Origin: Cryobacterium sp. M96
GTDB lineage: Bacteria > Actinomycetota > Actinomycetes > Actinomycetales > Microbacteriaceae
Direction: 5' to 3'
DNA: 64,000 nt
Assembly (NCBI RefSeq): GCF_002929845.1
Contig: NZ_PJJS01000043.1
Location: 12,807-76,806 of the forward strand
Positions 1 to 10,503 of this stretch are shown here, piece after piece. The position numbers were made by a program, and so were the translations under genes. Below the pieces are notes generated by a model. The model ran no database searches. It saw nothing but the letters and a program-made list of their open reading frames with translations, and was not told the origin of the DNA. Position 1 is the stretch's first letter. Every line of letters begins with the position of its first letter.

Positions 1-18
1 AGCCCCGAGCCCCGAACG

Positions 19-95
19 AATTCGACGGAGATTTTGGCCAAACTAGTCCCCAGAACCCCGAAAAAGCGCTTTCACGGGAGAATCTCCGTCGAATT
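19..95. repeat. 77-bp inverted-repeat element, copy 1
   Basis: The 17-bp arms at 19-35 and 79-95 (AATTCGACGGAGATTTT and its reverse complement, one mismatch) flank a 43-bp interior. Pairing extends outward through GAAC (14-17) and GTTC (97-100) with one intervening mismatch. The interior carries CGAAAAAG at 59-66 (offset 24-31). The same architecture recurs at 39366-39442 and 48090-48166. This copy ends 37 bp before the stop codon of the minus-strand cstR gene, with a short GC hairpin between them. Confidence 0.85.
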
Positions 96-113
96 GGTTC
101 AACGCCGAGCGGG

Positions 114-129
114 CCCGACTCGCGTCGGG
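114..129 (-). terminator. Short GC hairpin after cstR
   Basis: CCCGAC-tcgc-GTCGGG is a perfect 6-bp stem with a 4-nt loop, 3 bp beyond the cstR stop codon. There is no U-tract, so a U-less terminator or an mRNA 3' stabiliser is inferred, not shown. Confidence 0.45.
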
Positions 130-132
130 AGG

Positions 133-2111
<1,979 letters not shown>

Positions 2112-2129
2112 TCGAACCTCCGGAATAAG

Positions 2130-2147
2130 TATACCCCAGGGGGTATA
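2130..2147. promoter_or_regulatory. CstR/CsoR-type operator
   Basis: TATACCCC-AG-GGGGTATA is symmetric except for its two central bases and matches the A/T-flanked C-run/G-run operators of the CsoR/CstR family. It lies 19 bp upstream of the CoADR-rhodanese start and 45 bp upstream of the divergent ligase gene. Confidence 0.85.
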
Positions 2148-2178
2148 GAAAATGATCGGTGACCGCCCCGGCACGCTC

Positions 2179-2184
2179 TAGCCT
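2179..2184 (+). promoter_or_regulatory. Putative -10 box for a leaderless mRNA
   Basis: TAGCCT lies 7 nt before the ATG at 2192, and no Shine-Dalgarno sequence is visible. Transcription would begin at or next to the start codon. Confidence 0.5.
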
Positions 2185-2191
2185 TAGACAC

Positions 2192-3496
2192 ATGCCCGCC
2201 GTCCAGAGCCGATTCGTCGTTCGCACCTTCGCGACGCTCGTCTTTTTCTCCGTCCTGGCCGGCCAGTTCTGGCGCAGCCTGTTCGGCTGGTGGGGCTACG
2301 GCGCGATCGCGCTGGTCATCGTCGTGAGCAGCGTCGTCGCCCTCGTCAAATTGAACCCGGACTGGATGTGGTCGCGGTTCCCGAAATCGCTCATCGCCTT
2401 CCTCGGTCTGGCCACCCTGTCGCTGGCCTGGTCGTTCTACCTCGGCGCCTCCCTGATCGGAGTCACCCTGCAGTGGGCAACCACGCTGGCCGCACTGTTC
2501 CTCGCCCTGTGCCTGAGTTGGGCAGAGCTGCTGCGCACGCTCGCCGCCGCACTGCGCTGGATCCTCGCCCTGTCCCTCGCCTTCGAGCTCATCGTCGCCC
2601 TGTTCGTGCGGCAGGCCGTGCTCCCCTTCTGGGTCGACTACGGCACCCGCAACGTGCCGGAGTCGTACTACTGGACCCGCGGTATCCTGCTGCAGGGCGG
2701 GCCAATCGAGGGCATCGTCGCCAACCGCAATTTGCTCGGGTTCGTGGCACTGATCGCCGTGATCGTCTTCGCCGTTCAGCTCGCCGCCGGCACCGTGAGC
2801 CGCAACTGGGGTCTGGCGTGGCTGGGCCTCGGGGTGTTCGTGCTGCTGCTGACCCGGTCCGCGACCGTGACGCTTGCTGCTGCCGCCGTCGCCGCAGCGC
2901 TGCTTTTCGCCCTCTGGGCCCGCCGCCGGCTCCCCGAGGGGCGCCGGCCGGTGTACCTGGTGGCCGGGGCATCCGTGGTCGTCGGCGGTGTCGGCCTGGT
3001 GGCCCTCACGCCGCAGCTCCTCGCCCTGCTCGGCAAATCCGCCGACCTCACCGGCCGCCTCGACATCTGGCGCAGCGTGGCCGGGCTGGCCGCCGAGCGC
3101 CCGGTGTTCGGCTGGGGGTGGGTGAGCTACTGGGCCCCCTGGGTCGAACCCTTCGAGGGTCTCGCCGTGCGCCGCGGCGTCGTCTACCTTCAGGCGCACA
3201 ACGCCTGGCTCGACGTCTGGCTTCAGCTGGGCGTCCTCGGGCTGATCATCTTCGCCGCCGCCGTTTTCTCCACGCTGTGGCGCTGCTGGTTCCTCGCGGT
3301 CGACCGGCCCAGGCGCGCCCTCGCCGACACGGAACCCTACGCGGCCTCCGCCCTGCTCCCGCTGCTGCTCCTGGTAGCCCTGATCGCCCAGAGCCTGGCC
3401 GAAAGCCGCATCCTGATCGAGTCCGGCTGGCTGCTGCTGGTCGTGCTCGCCGTGATCACGAAGCGACAGCAGGCAACCAATCAACGGATGCCTTAG
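2192..3496 (+). CDS. O-antigen ligase/polymerase-like membrane protein 1
   Basis: The 434-aa protein is almost entirely hydrophobic, with about ten predicted membrane segments. The large outer loop and end carry Wzy_C/WaaL-type features: FGWGW followed by QAHNAWLDVWLQLGVLG, the His-Asn-x-x-Leu pattern of O-antigen ligases and polymerases. It would polymerise or transfer lipid-linked glycans at the outer face of the membrane. The start at 2192 is preferred over GTG 2159 because a -10-like box lies 7 nt upstream. Its paralogue begins 20 bp downstream, so the pair is cotranscribed. Which of the two is polymerase and which ligase cannot be read from sequence. Confidence 0.82.
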   Translation: MPAVQSRFVVRTFATLVFFSVLAGQFWRSLFGWWGYGAIALVIVVSSVVALVKLNPDWMWSRFPKSLIAFLGLATLSLAWSFYLGASLIGVTLQWATTLAALFLALCLSWAELLRTLAAALRWILALSLAFELIVALFVRQAVLPFWVDYGTRNVPESYYWTRGILLQGGPIEGIVANRNLLGFVALIAVIVFAVQLAAGTVSRNWGLAWLGLGVFVLLLTRSATVTLAAAAVAAALLFALWARRRLPEGRRPVYLVAGASVVVGGVGLVALTPQLLALLGKSADLTGRLDIWRSVAGLAAERPVFGWGWVSYWAPWVEPFEGLAVRRGVVYLQAHNAWLDVWLQLGVLGLIIFAAAVFSTLWRCWFLAVDRPRRALADTEPYAASALLPLLLLVALIAQSLAESRILIESGWLLLVVLAVITKRQQATNQRMP

Positions 3497-3500
3497 GCGG

Positions 3501-3506
3501 TAGCGT
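3501..3506 (+). promoter_or_regulatory. Putative -10 box before second ligase
   Basis: TAGCGT lies 9 nt before the ATG at 3516, in the 19-bp gap between the two ligase-like genes. It would give a nearly leaderless transcript in addition to readthrough. Confidence 0.35.
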
Positions 3507-3515
3507 GGGAACGTC

Positions 3516-4817
3516 ATGACCTACCGCGCGTATCCCCCCGCCGTGCCGGACCAGTTCACACGGCTGTTCGCCTCCCCCAAGTTCGCCTCCTCGCTGGCGC
3601 TGGTCATCATCGGCTTCGCCTTTTCGACCACTGCCCTGCGCGCCGTGATCGGCCCGCCCGGCGTCGTCGGCATTCTCGTGGGCCTCGTCGTGCTGGCCGC
3701 GTTCTCGCTCACCGCCCGCTGGGCCGGCGTCGACTGGCACGGGCTCCTGCCGATCTCGATCATGGTCTTCGTGGGCTGGTGTGCCCTGTCGGTGCTGTGG
3801 TCCAGCTACCCGCTGCACACCCTCAGCGCCTCGCTCTACCAGCTCGCCTTCACCTTTTTGGCCATCTACATCGCCCTGGCCCGCGACACCATCCAGGTCG
3901 TGCGCGCCACCGGCGACGTGCTGCGGGTGCTGCTCGGAGTGTCCCTGGCTCTGGAGGTGCTCTCCGGCCTGCTGCTCGACACGCCCTTCGTCTTCCTCGG
4001 CATCCAGGGCAACATCGACTCTTTCGGGCCCGTGCAGGGCCTCTTCGGCTCCCGCAACGTGTTTGGGTTGGTCTCGCTGATCGCGGCGGTCACTTTCGCG
4101 GTCGAGCTGCGGTCCCGGTCGGTGCGGCGCGGGCTCGGCATCGGCTCCATCGCCCTGGCCGTGTTCGGCCTGCTACTCACCCGCTCCCCCGTCATCCTCG
4201 TGGTGGCCCTGTTCGTGGGCCTCGCCGCGCTGGCGCTGATCTGGCTGCGCGCCACGCCCGCCGCGAACCGGTGGCTGCTGCAGATCGGGCTGCTCGGCGG
4301 CACCGTCGTGGCCGGCATCATCGCGATTGCGGCCCGCGCGCGCATCACCGACCAGCTGAACGCGGGCAGCGAGTTCGAGGCCCGCACCACACTCTGGGGC
4401 GAAATCTGGCGTCTGGCCATGCTGAACCCGCTCGAGGGCTGGGGCTGGGCCGGTCTCTGGCCCATCGACGTCACGCCCTACGGCTGGCTCAGCTTCGTCA
4501 CCGGGCGCCCGCAGGCCTCCGCGCTGAACGCGTTCCTCGACGTCTACTTCCAGGTCGGCCTGGTCGGCCTCCTGTCGTTCCTCGCGCTCGTGACGCTCGC
4601 CTTCTGGCGGTCGTGGTTGCTCGCCTCGGATAAGCGCTCGATGGTCTATGTCTGGTCGCCGCTGGTGCTGGTGACCCTGCTGGTCACCTCGGCGGCCGAA
4701 AGCACTGTTCTGGTCGACTTCGGCTGGCTGCTGCTGCTGATCTGCGCCGTGAAGGCCGCGCAGGGCAAGAGCTGGCGCAGCCTGTTGCAGCCCACCCCGC
4801 ACCGGCACCCGGAGTAG
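3516..4817 (+). CDS. O-antigen ligase/polymerase-like membrane protein 2
   Basis: This 433-aa polytopic protein parallels its upstream neighbour in length, topology and motifs: EGWGWAG near residue 310, then an ALNAFLDVYFQVGLVGL segment. About ten to eleven hydrophobic segments are visible. The conserved His of the neighbour's HNAWLD motif is Leu here (ALNAFLD), so the two copies may not be equivalent. It is likely the second member of a polymerase/ligase pair for the surface glycan. It converges with the GT2 gene ending at 4871. Confidence 0.8.
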   Translation: MTYRAYPPAVPDQFTRLFASPKFASSLALVIIGFAFSTTALRAVIGPPGVVGILVGLVVLAAFSLTARWAGVDWHGLLPISIMVFVGWCALSVLWSSYPLHTLSASLYQLAFTFLAIYIALARDTIQVVRATGDVLRVLLGVSLALEVLSGLLLDTPFVFLGIQGNIDSFGPVQGLFGSRNVFGLVSLIAAVTFAVELRSRSVRRGLGIGSIALAVFGLLLTRSPVILVVALFVGLAALALIWLRATPAANRWLLQIGLLGGTVVAGIIAIAARARITDQLNAGSEFEARTTLWGEIWRLAMLNPLEGWGWAGLWPIDVTPYGWLSFVTGRPQASALNAFLDVYFQVGLVGLLSFLALVTLAFWRSWLLASDKRSMVYVWSPLVLVTLLVTSAAESTVLVDFGWLLLLICAVKAAQGKSWRSLLQPTPHRHPE

Positions 4818-4870
4818 AGGTCGCTGGGAGCCGACCCGAGCGAGGGCCGAGCGCGCACCGACAACGAAAT

Positions 4871-6073
4871 CTAGGCCCGTCGGATGTCGACCGAGAGGAT
4901 GCCGAGGAACATTCCCGACATCGCCGTCTGGAAGCCCAGCATCATGAACAGTGCCGCCGGCACCGCCAGGCGCATCGTGTCAACCGGGTCCTGAGGGCCG
5001 AAGCCCGATGCGCCCCACGTGGCCAGCTGAACGATCGCGACACCCAGGCCGGCCATGAAGAGAGTGAGCCCGACGACCGCTCCGCTTTCCAGGCTCGCTC
5101 GCTCGGCGAACCGCTCGAACGCCTGACTCCGCGGGAGATGGAACCCCTCGCGCCGGCCGTAGAGCTTGGTCAGCAGGGCGAACAACACCGCCTGGTACCC
5201 GACGACCGTCAGTGCGGCCAGATACACCTGGCTGGAGACGTCCAGCCCGACCCGGCCGATCTCCAGTGGCCCGAACACCAGGGCGACGGTAGCGAGCAGA
5301 CCGACTGCGAACGCCACCGACCCCGGGATCAGGAACAGCCAGCGGGGGTTGAACAACAGCAGGAACCGCAGGTGACGCCATCCGTCGTGCCAGCTCCGCA
5401 GGTGCGGCGGACGGCTCCGGCCATCTCTGGACAGGGTGGTCGGTACTTCGCTGACGCGTAACCCGTCGAGGGTGGATTTCACGACGATTTCGCTGGCGAA
5501 TTCCATGCCGGTGGTGATCAGGCCGAGGCCGAGGATCGATTCGCGGTTGAAGCCGCGCAGGCCGCAGTGGAAGTCGCGGATCTCGGAGCGGAACAGCATC
5601 CGCCCGATCGTCGACAGAACCGGGTTTCCGAGGTATTTGTGCAGGGGCGGCATGGCCCCGGGTTCGATCCCGCCGCGGAACCGGTTTCCCATCACGAGTT
5701 CATCGCCGGCCCGGAGCCTTGCCACAAAGGGATCCAGGGTGCTGAAGTCATAGCTGTCATCCGCGTCGCCCATGATGACATAGGTACCCCGTGCGCCGAC
5801 GATCCCCCCCATCAGTGCGTTGCCGTATCCCTTCGCCGCAACGGGTACGACCCGGGCGCCGTGGTCGAGGGCAATCTGCTGGGATCCGTCGGTGCTGCCA
5901 TTGTCGGCGATGACGACCTCGCCCACAATCCCCGCGCCGGAGAGGTAGGCCTGGGCCTTGTCGATGCAGATGGCAAGGGTCTCCGCCTCATTGAGGCAAG
6001 GCATGACGATCGAGAGTTCGATCGCGACGACTGCGGATTCGACAGCGGATTCGACAGCGGTGGAGTCGGTCAT
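4871..6073 (-). CDS. GT2 polyprenyl-phosphate glycosyltransferase with C-terminal membrane segments
   Basis: The 400-aa protein has a GT-A fold N-terminus with VMPCLNEAE (23-31), ADNGSTDGS (56-64) and the metal/nucleotide DxD in GDADDSYDF (102-110). A membrane region of about four helices follows from about residue 235. This resembles dolichyl/undecaprenyl-phosphate sugar synthases that load a sugar onto polyprenyl phosphate at the inner membrane face. An AAGGAC Shine-Dalgarno lies 5 nt before the ATG. It follows the flippase gene by 60 bp on the same strand and is probably in its operon. The sugar is unknown. Confidence 0.85.
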   Translation of the reverse strand: MTDSTAVESAVESAVVAIELSIVMPCLNEAETLAICIDKAQAYLSGAGIVGEVVIADNGSTDGSQQIALDHGARVVPVAAKGYGNALMGGIVGARGTYVIMGDADDSYDFSTLDPFVARLRAGDELVMGNRFRGGIEPGAMPPLHKYLGNPVLSTIGRMLFRSEIRDFHCGLRGFNRESILGLGLITTGMEFASEIVVKSTLDGLRVSEVPTTLSRDGRSRPPHLRSWHDGWRHLRFLLLFNPRWLFLIPGSVAFAVGLLATVALVFGPLEIGRVGLDVSSQVYLAALTVVGYQAVLFALLTKLYGRREGFHLPRSQAFERFAERASLESGAVVGLTLFMAGLGVAIVQLATWGASGFGPQDPVDTMRLAVPAALFMMLGFQTAMSGMFLGILSVDIRRA

Positions 6074-6133
6074 GATGTCCTTTTGCGAGGGAGAACTGTG
6101 GAGATGGTGTGAAACGGGTGAAGCGATTGCAGC

Positions 6134-7396
6134 CTAACGGAGCGTGACCGCCACCGACTGCGGCCACCGAGACCGGGACCGTCGGAACGAGGCCATAACC
6201 ACGCAGCAGGTGGTCACCGAATATCCCGCGATCACGCCGGCCGCGGCGGCGCCCGACCCGCTCCAGGCGGGAGTGCCGACGAGCATGACGACCAGTCCTG
6301 TCACCAGCCCGGCGATGGAGGCGACCGTCGCCACCATGGTTCGACCCGTCGTGAGCAGGAAGGCGGTGGCAACGAGGCCGATCGAGAACGCGAACACGCC
6401 GATCAGGAGGAGCGCCATGATCGGCCCCGCGGCTCGGTAGCCGGCTCCGAAGACGATGCTCACGATGAGGGGGCTGGCCAGCGCGACGGCCCCGAACACG
6501 ATCCCCAGACCGACGAACATCACCCCGAAGACGCCCAGATAGTTTTTCAGTGCTGCCGCCGGGTCGACAGCCGCCCATTCTGAGAACCGCGGAATCAGAA
6601 CCTGGGTCACCGCCTGGCTCAGCATCGACGCCGGTGTGGCAAGCGCCATCGCCGCCGCGAACAGCCCGGCCTGGGCCGGGGATTCGACGATGAACACGTA
6701 GACCATCGCGAACTGGATCAAGCCGTTCGAGGCCAGGAGCCCGAGCGAGTTCCAGGAGATGAGCTTCCAGATGGTGGCCGGTGCGGTGACGGCCTCCTGG
6801 TTCAGGGCATCGTGCCCGCGATGCGCGCCGCGCAGGGAATGCAAGCCGAACAGGGCGTACCCGATGGCGAGCGGCCAGAGCAGGGCCCACGGCAGTTGCG
6901 CGGCCAGGACCACGATCAGTAGAACCATGGTCAGTGCGGAGGAGATGACATCCCACACGGCTGCCGAGGTGATTCGCCCCAGACCGACCTCGATGCCGCG
7001 CGCGAGAATGTAGCCGGAATACGCGACGATCAGGGCGGCGATCGCGGCCGCATCCGCCGGGTCCGCCCCCAGCGCGAAGATGCTGACCGGGATGCCGATC
7101 GCGAGAATGACCAGGCAGGAAATCCAGAAGGATCGCTGAATCAGGCGCAGGGCGTGCACCGGGGAGTATCCGAGCGCCCGGGCATGGGAAAGGAAATGGG
7201 AGGCCGCGTTGCCCGCCCCGGTCGGCCAGAGCAGGGAGAGGATGAGCGACAGCGCGATCCACGCTGACACCTCTGCCAGCTCGCTCGGCCCCATAAACCG
7301 ACCGATGAGCACCGTGTACGCAAAACGGGACAGCCCCTGAGCCAGGACGCCTAATGTGGAGAGAGCCGCCTGGGACATGAGCGAAGATGGTTTCAC
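6134..7396 (-). CDS. Wzx-type polysaccharide flippase (MATE/MOP superfamily)
   Basis: The 420-aa integral membrane protein has about twelve hydrophobic segments and an N-terminal SQAALSTLGVLAQGLSRFAY helix typical of polysaccharide_synt/Wzx exporters. It would flip lipid-linked oligosaccharide to the outer leaflet. The GTG start at 7396 is chosen because TAGCAT lies 6 nt upstream, which suits a leaderless message; ATG 7378 is the alternative. Its 5' end lies 70 bp from the divergent GT2 gene. The locus also has a Wzm/Wzt ABC exporter, so two export routes coexist. Confidence 0.83.
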   Translation of the reverse strand: MKPSSLMSQAALSTLGVLAQGLSRFAYTVLIGRFMGPSELAEVSAWIALSLILSLLWPTGAGNAASHFLSHARALGYSPVHALRLIQRSFWISCLVILAIGIPVSIFALGADPADAAAIAALIVAYSGYILARGIEVGLGRITSAAVWDVISSALTMVLLIVVLAAQLPWALLWPLAIGYALFGLHSLRGAHRGHDALNQEAVTAPATIWKLISWNSLGLLASNGLIQFAMVYVFIVESPAQAGLFAAAMALATPASMLSQAVTQVLIPRFSEWAAVDPAAALKNYLGVFGVMFVGLGIVFGAVALASPLIVSIVFGAGYRAAGPIMALLLIGVFAFSIGLVATAFLLTTGRTMVATVASIAGLVTGLVVMLVGTPAWSGSGAAAAGVIAGYSVTTCCVVMASFRRSRSRWPQSVAVTLR

Positions 7397-7402
7397 TCGT
7401 GA

Positions 7403-7408
7403 ATGCTA
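7403..7408 (-). promoter_or_regulatory. Putative -10 box for flippase
   Basis: On the minus strand TAGCAT is followed by 6 nt and then the GTG start at 7396. No ribosome binding site is visible, which fits a leaderless transcript. Confidence 0.45.
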
Positions 7409-7466
7409 TCCGGCCATCACGGTGATCCGCCCACTCCGGCCCTCGTCGGCCACGAAGGAGATCCCG

Positions 7467-8375
7467 GTGACACTCGACATCATGATGCCGTTCTACGGTC
7501 GTGTCGACCATTTTCAGGCTGCGGTGCGCAGCGTGCTCGCGCAGGTCGACCCGGACTGGCGGCTCGTGGTGATCGACGACCACGACCCCGACGAAACGGC
7601 CGGCCGGTGGCTGCGGGGGCTGGCAGACCCCAGAATCATCTACCGCCGTAATCCGATCAATCTAGGCATCAACGCGAACTTCCAGGCATCCATCGACCTG
7701 GCCGAGAACGAGTGGCTGACAATCTTCGGCTGCGACGACGTGATGCTCCCCGACTATGTCGGCCGGATCACCCAGCTGATCCAGGAGCATCCGACGGTGG
7801 CCTTCATCCACCCCGGCACACGCGTCATCGACGAGCACGGGCAGGTCAGCACACCCCTCATCGACCGGGTCAAGTCCCTGTACCGGCCCCGGTTCCACGG
7901 TTCACTCGAACTCGCCGGGGAGCCGCTCGCGGTGAGCATCACCCGAGGGAACTGGATGAACTTCCCGGCGATCGCCTGGAACCGCTCCGCGGTCACGGCG
8001 GTCGGCTTCCGGCCGGATTTCAGCATTGTGCAGGATCTCGGGCTTGCCCTCGACCTCGCCGTGCGTGGCGGGAGCCTACTGCTCGACGACCAGGTCGTCT
8101 TCGAGTACCGTCGCCACGCGTCCAGCGTCTCGTCCTGGCGGGCGGCCGACGGAAGCCGCTTCGCCGAGGAACAGGGCTTCTTCCGCGGCCTCGCGGTCGA
8201 GTTCAACGGCCACGGCTGGCTTCGTGCGGCGCGAGCCGCACGCCTGCACCTGTCGTCCCGAGTGAACGCACTGACCCGAATCCCGGACGCCGTGAGGGCC
8301 CGGCGCAGCGACGGCATCCGGATTCTGCTGCGTCACGCCCTCGGACTCACCGTCGCCGCGACGCCCAGAGACTAG
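7467..8375 (+). CDS. GT2 family glycosyltransferase
   Basis: This 302-aa cytoplasmic GT-A enzyme has VIDDHDPDE (35-43), NPINLGINANFQ (62-73) and the acidic nucleotide-sugar motif GCDDVMLPDY (88-97). No membrane helices are evident. The GTG at 7467 is chosen over upstream in-frame ATGs because GAAGGAG lies 6 nt before it, and the extra N-terminal residues of the longer frame carry no family similarity. It stands alone on the plus strand and overlaps the convergent membrane-protein gene's stop by 4 nt. Likely role: adding one sugar of the repeat unit; donor and acceptor unknown. Confidence 0.82.
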   Translation: MTLDIMMPFYGRVDHFQAAVRSVLAQVDPDWRLVVIDDHDPDETAGRWLRGLADPRIIYRRNPINLGINANFQASIDLAENEWLTIFGCDDVMLPDYVGRITQLIQEHPTVAFIHPGTRVIDEHGQVSTPLIDRVKSLYRPRFHGSLELAGEPLAVSITRGNWMNFPAIAWNRSAVTAVGFRPDFSIVQDLGLALDLAVRGGSLLLDDQVVFEYRRHASSVSSWRAADGSRFAEEQGFFRGLAVEFNGHGWLRAARAARLHLSSRVNALTRIPDAVRARRSDGIRILLRHALGLTVAATPRD

Positions 8376-10405
8376 GGCGTAACCACCCGGTAGATCGAGA
8401 GGCTGGACTTCGGCAGGTCAAAGGTGCGAACCGGGGACAGGCAGTCCAGATCGAGGCGTTTGTCGTCGGCGAGCACGTAGCCGACCTCAGCCTGGGCGAA
8501 GGTGGAACAGGCATCGAAGCTCACGCTGATCTGATCGGCGGCGGGATTGGCAACGACCGGTTCGCCCGGCCCGGCCACCCAGCTCACGCCCGCCAGCCGG
8601 TTCCATTGCAGCGTGTACACACCGGCTGGATCGATGGCGCCCCACATTCCGGCAGAGGGCGCGCCCTGAAAACCGTTGTAGGCCCGCACCCCGGACTCGA
8701 GCAGCATGGCTGTGGTCAGCCCGCCGCCGACGCCAACCCAGGTTTTTGGAGCCGCCTCGTCCAGGGCGACGACAGCCTGGGACACGTCAGTTTCCCGCAG
8801 GTCGAAAACGCCGCGGTAGATCGGATTGGTCAGGCCGGAGCCGGCAACGGTCACGATCAGAAACGCGGTCGCGGCGAGTTGTGGCCGGCGCCGAGCGACG
8901 AAGTAGATAGCCGCGGCCGACAGCAGCGCCCAGAGCCACCACAGCTGCACCGGCTCCAGCATGCCTGGCAGCCGTCGCCAGGCCAGGGCGCCGATTGCAA
9001 GCTGGGAGAGCAGGAAGGCGATCGCAGCGGCTCCGGCCAGCCACTTGCCGGCCCGCGCCCGCTTCTGGTCGAGGTAGGCGATGACGTAGGCGACCAGGGC
9101 GATGGAGGCCAGCCCCATCCCGAGTCGTACCCGATTCGGCGTGGTCTTGTCGAGCAGCAGCAGCCGAGCGATCGCATCCCAGCCGGGCAGGTAGAGATAC
9201 GCCAACAGCACCGACACGGATGTGGCGAGGCCGATCATCGCCCAGGGAAGGGTTTTGTGCATCCTCGCCTCCCTGGCGATGATCCAGACGACGACAGGAA
9301 TCAGGAAGATGCCCAGATAGAAGAACGTCGCGGCCTCGGACGAATTGCCACCGAGAAAACCAGCCCGCTGCTCATTCAAGGCCTGGGTGAACGAGGAGCC
9401 AACGGCGGAGGCGAAACTCAACGGCCCGTTCCCGCCTGTAGGGGTTGACCGGTTCCCCGGATACGCGGTGCCCAGAAAAGCCTGAACCGTTGACAGTTTG
9501 GTGGCCAGCCACACCACCGCCACGACGGATGCCGCCGCGCCACCGACGAGGACCGGGACAACGCGTGCCAGCGTCGCCCGCCACCTCGCGCCCCGGCGCA
9601 GTTGTTCGATCATCAGGGCAATCCCGAAGAACAAGACCACAACGGCGGCCGGCACGATGAACGGAACGTAGATTCCCATCGCCATCACGACGGTTAGGTA
9701 GGCCACGAGGGCGGAGAAGTTCCAGCGGGACCGTCGCGATGGGCTCCGGAATGCCCAGACCAGAGCCGTCATGGTGACAAGCGCCCAAACGGCCGGCCAG
9801 AGTGTGGTCGAGAGGTACCACCATTGGAACAACGGGCTGAAGAAGAATCCGACCGCAAGCAGCGCCGACACCCCGGGTCGGCGCGGGATGACGGTGAGCA
9901 GGAATGCGTACGCTGCGGCTGCGAGAGCAAGCCCGGGCAGCCACCACTTGAAAGCTATGGCGTGGTCGACGTCCATCAGCATGAAGCCCCAGAGGTGAGG
10001 CCTGAAGGCGACGGACCAGTCCACCCTGGGGAGGTCCTGCGGCAGGGTCGCGTCCATGCCGCCCGGAAAGGTCCCGTTGGTGAGCGGCAGGCCCTGCTCG
10101 ACCTGGGCGATGGCCCATACCGTCTGCACGTTCCATTCGTCGGAGCGGGTGGCCTGCGGGTGGCCGGCGATCAGGTCCGGGTCGGCGCCGTACGACACCT
10201 GGCTGAAGAATACGCCGGATGACGAACCGTTGATTCCGAGCGTGACGAGCACGATGCCGAGGATCAGCAGCAGTGCGGGGAATGCGAGCAGGATTCGTAG
10301 TCGCGGCAGGCCGTAGGGACCTGGGTCGATTGCGCGACGATAAGCGTCCCGCCCTGCACGGTATCTGGAGCCCCAACCGACGGCACGCATTCGAGTGTTG
10401 TTCAC
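8372..10405 (-). CDS. Large polytopic membrane protein, DUF7657-like, possibly GT-C glycosyltransferase (paralogue A)
   Basis: The 677-aa protein has about 12-13 membrane helices and a roughly 150-residue C-terminal extracytoplasmic domain. It is clearly paralogous to the gene at 15076-17115. Shared motifs are RSDEW and PGGMDAT in the first outer loop, FRPHL, QWW and LPGWD. An acidic motif in the first outer loop followed by many helices recalls GT-C enzymes that use polyprenyl-phosphate sugars; that role is inference. The GTG at 10405 is preferred because GAAAGG lies 6 nt upstream; ATG 10390 is possible. It lies 98 bp downstream of a GT2 gene on the same strand. Confidence 0.7.
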   Translation of the reverse strand: MNNTRMRAVGWGSRYRAGRDAYRRAIDPGPYGLPRLRILLAFPALLLILGIVLVTLGINGSSSGVFFSQVSYGADPDLIAGHPQATRSDEWNVQTVWAIAQVEQGLPLTNGTFPGGMDATLPQDLPRVDWSVAFRPHLWGFMLMDVDHAIAFKWWLPGLALAAAAYAFLLTVIPRRPGVSALLAVGFFFSPLFQWWYLSTTLWPAVWALVTMTALVWAFRSPSRRSRWNFSALVAYLTVVMAMGIYVPFIVPAAVVVLFFGIALMIEQLRRGARWRATLARVVPVLVGGAAASVVAVVWLATKLSTVQAFLGTAYPGNRSTPTGGNGPLSFASAVGSSFTQALNEQRAGFLGGNSSEAATFFYLGIFLIPVVVWIIAREARMHKTLPWAMIGLATSVSVLLAYLYLPGWDAIARLLLLDKTTPNRVRLGMGLASIALVAYVIAYLDQKRARAGKWLAGAAAIAFLLSQLAIGALAWRRLPGMLEPVQLWWLWALLSAAAIYFVARRRPQLAATAFLIVTVAGSGLTNPIYRGVFDLRETDVSQAVVALDEAAPKTWVGVGGGLTTAMLLESGVRAYNGFQGAPSAGMWGAIDPAGVYTLQWNRLAGVSWVAGPGEPVVANPAADQISVSFDACSTFAQAEVGYVLADDKRLDLDCLSPVRTFDLPKSSLSIYRVVTP

Positions 10406-10503
10406 CACGAACCTTTCAAATCCCTGTGCGGGACTCCCCCACGTCGAAGCCCGACCCCTGCCACGGCGCGGACTTGCTTTCTCAAAATAAAGGATCACAA
10501 ACG

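Noticed and set aside
36..78. Half parS-like TTTCACG in the interior of repeat copy 1, and CGTGAAA in copy 3
   Set aside because: parS is a 16-bp full palindrome; only half-like strings occur, and copy 2 has none.
5640..5700. GGTTCGATCCC resembling a tRNA T-loop
   Set aside because: It lies inside the GT2 reading frame, and no acceptor, D or anticodon stems surround it.
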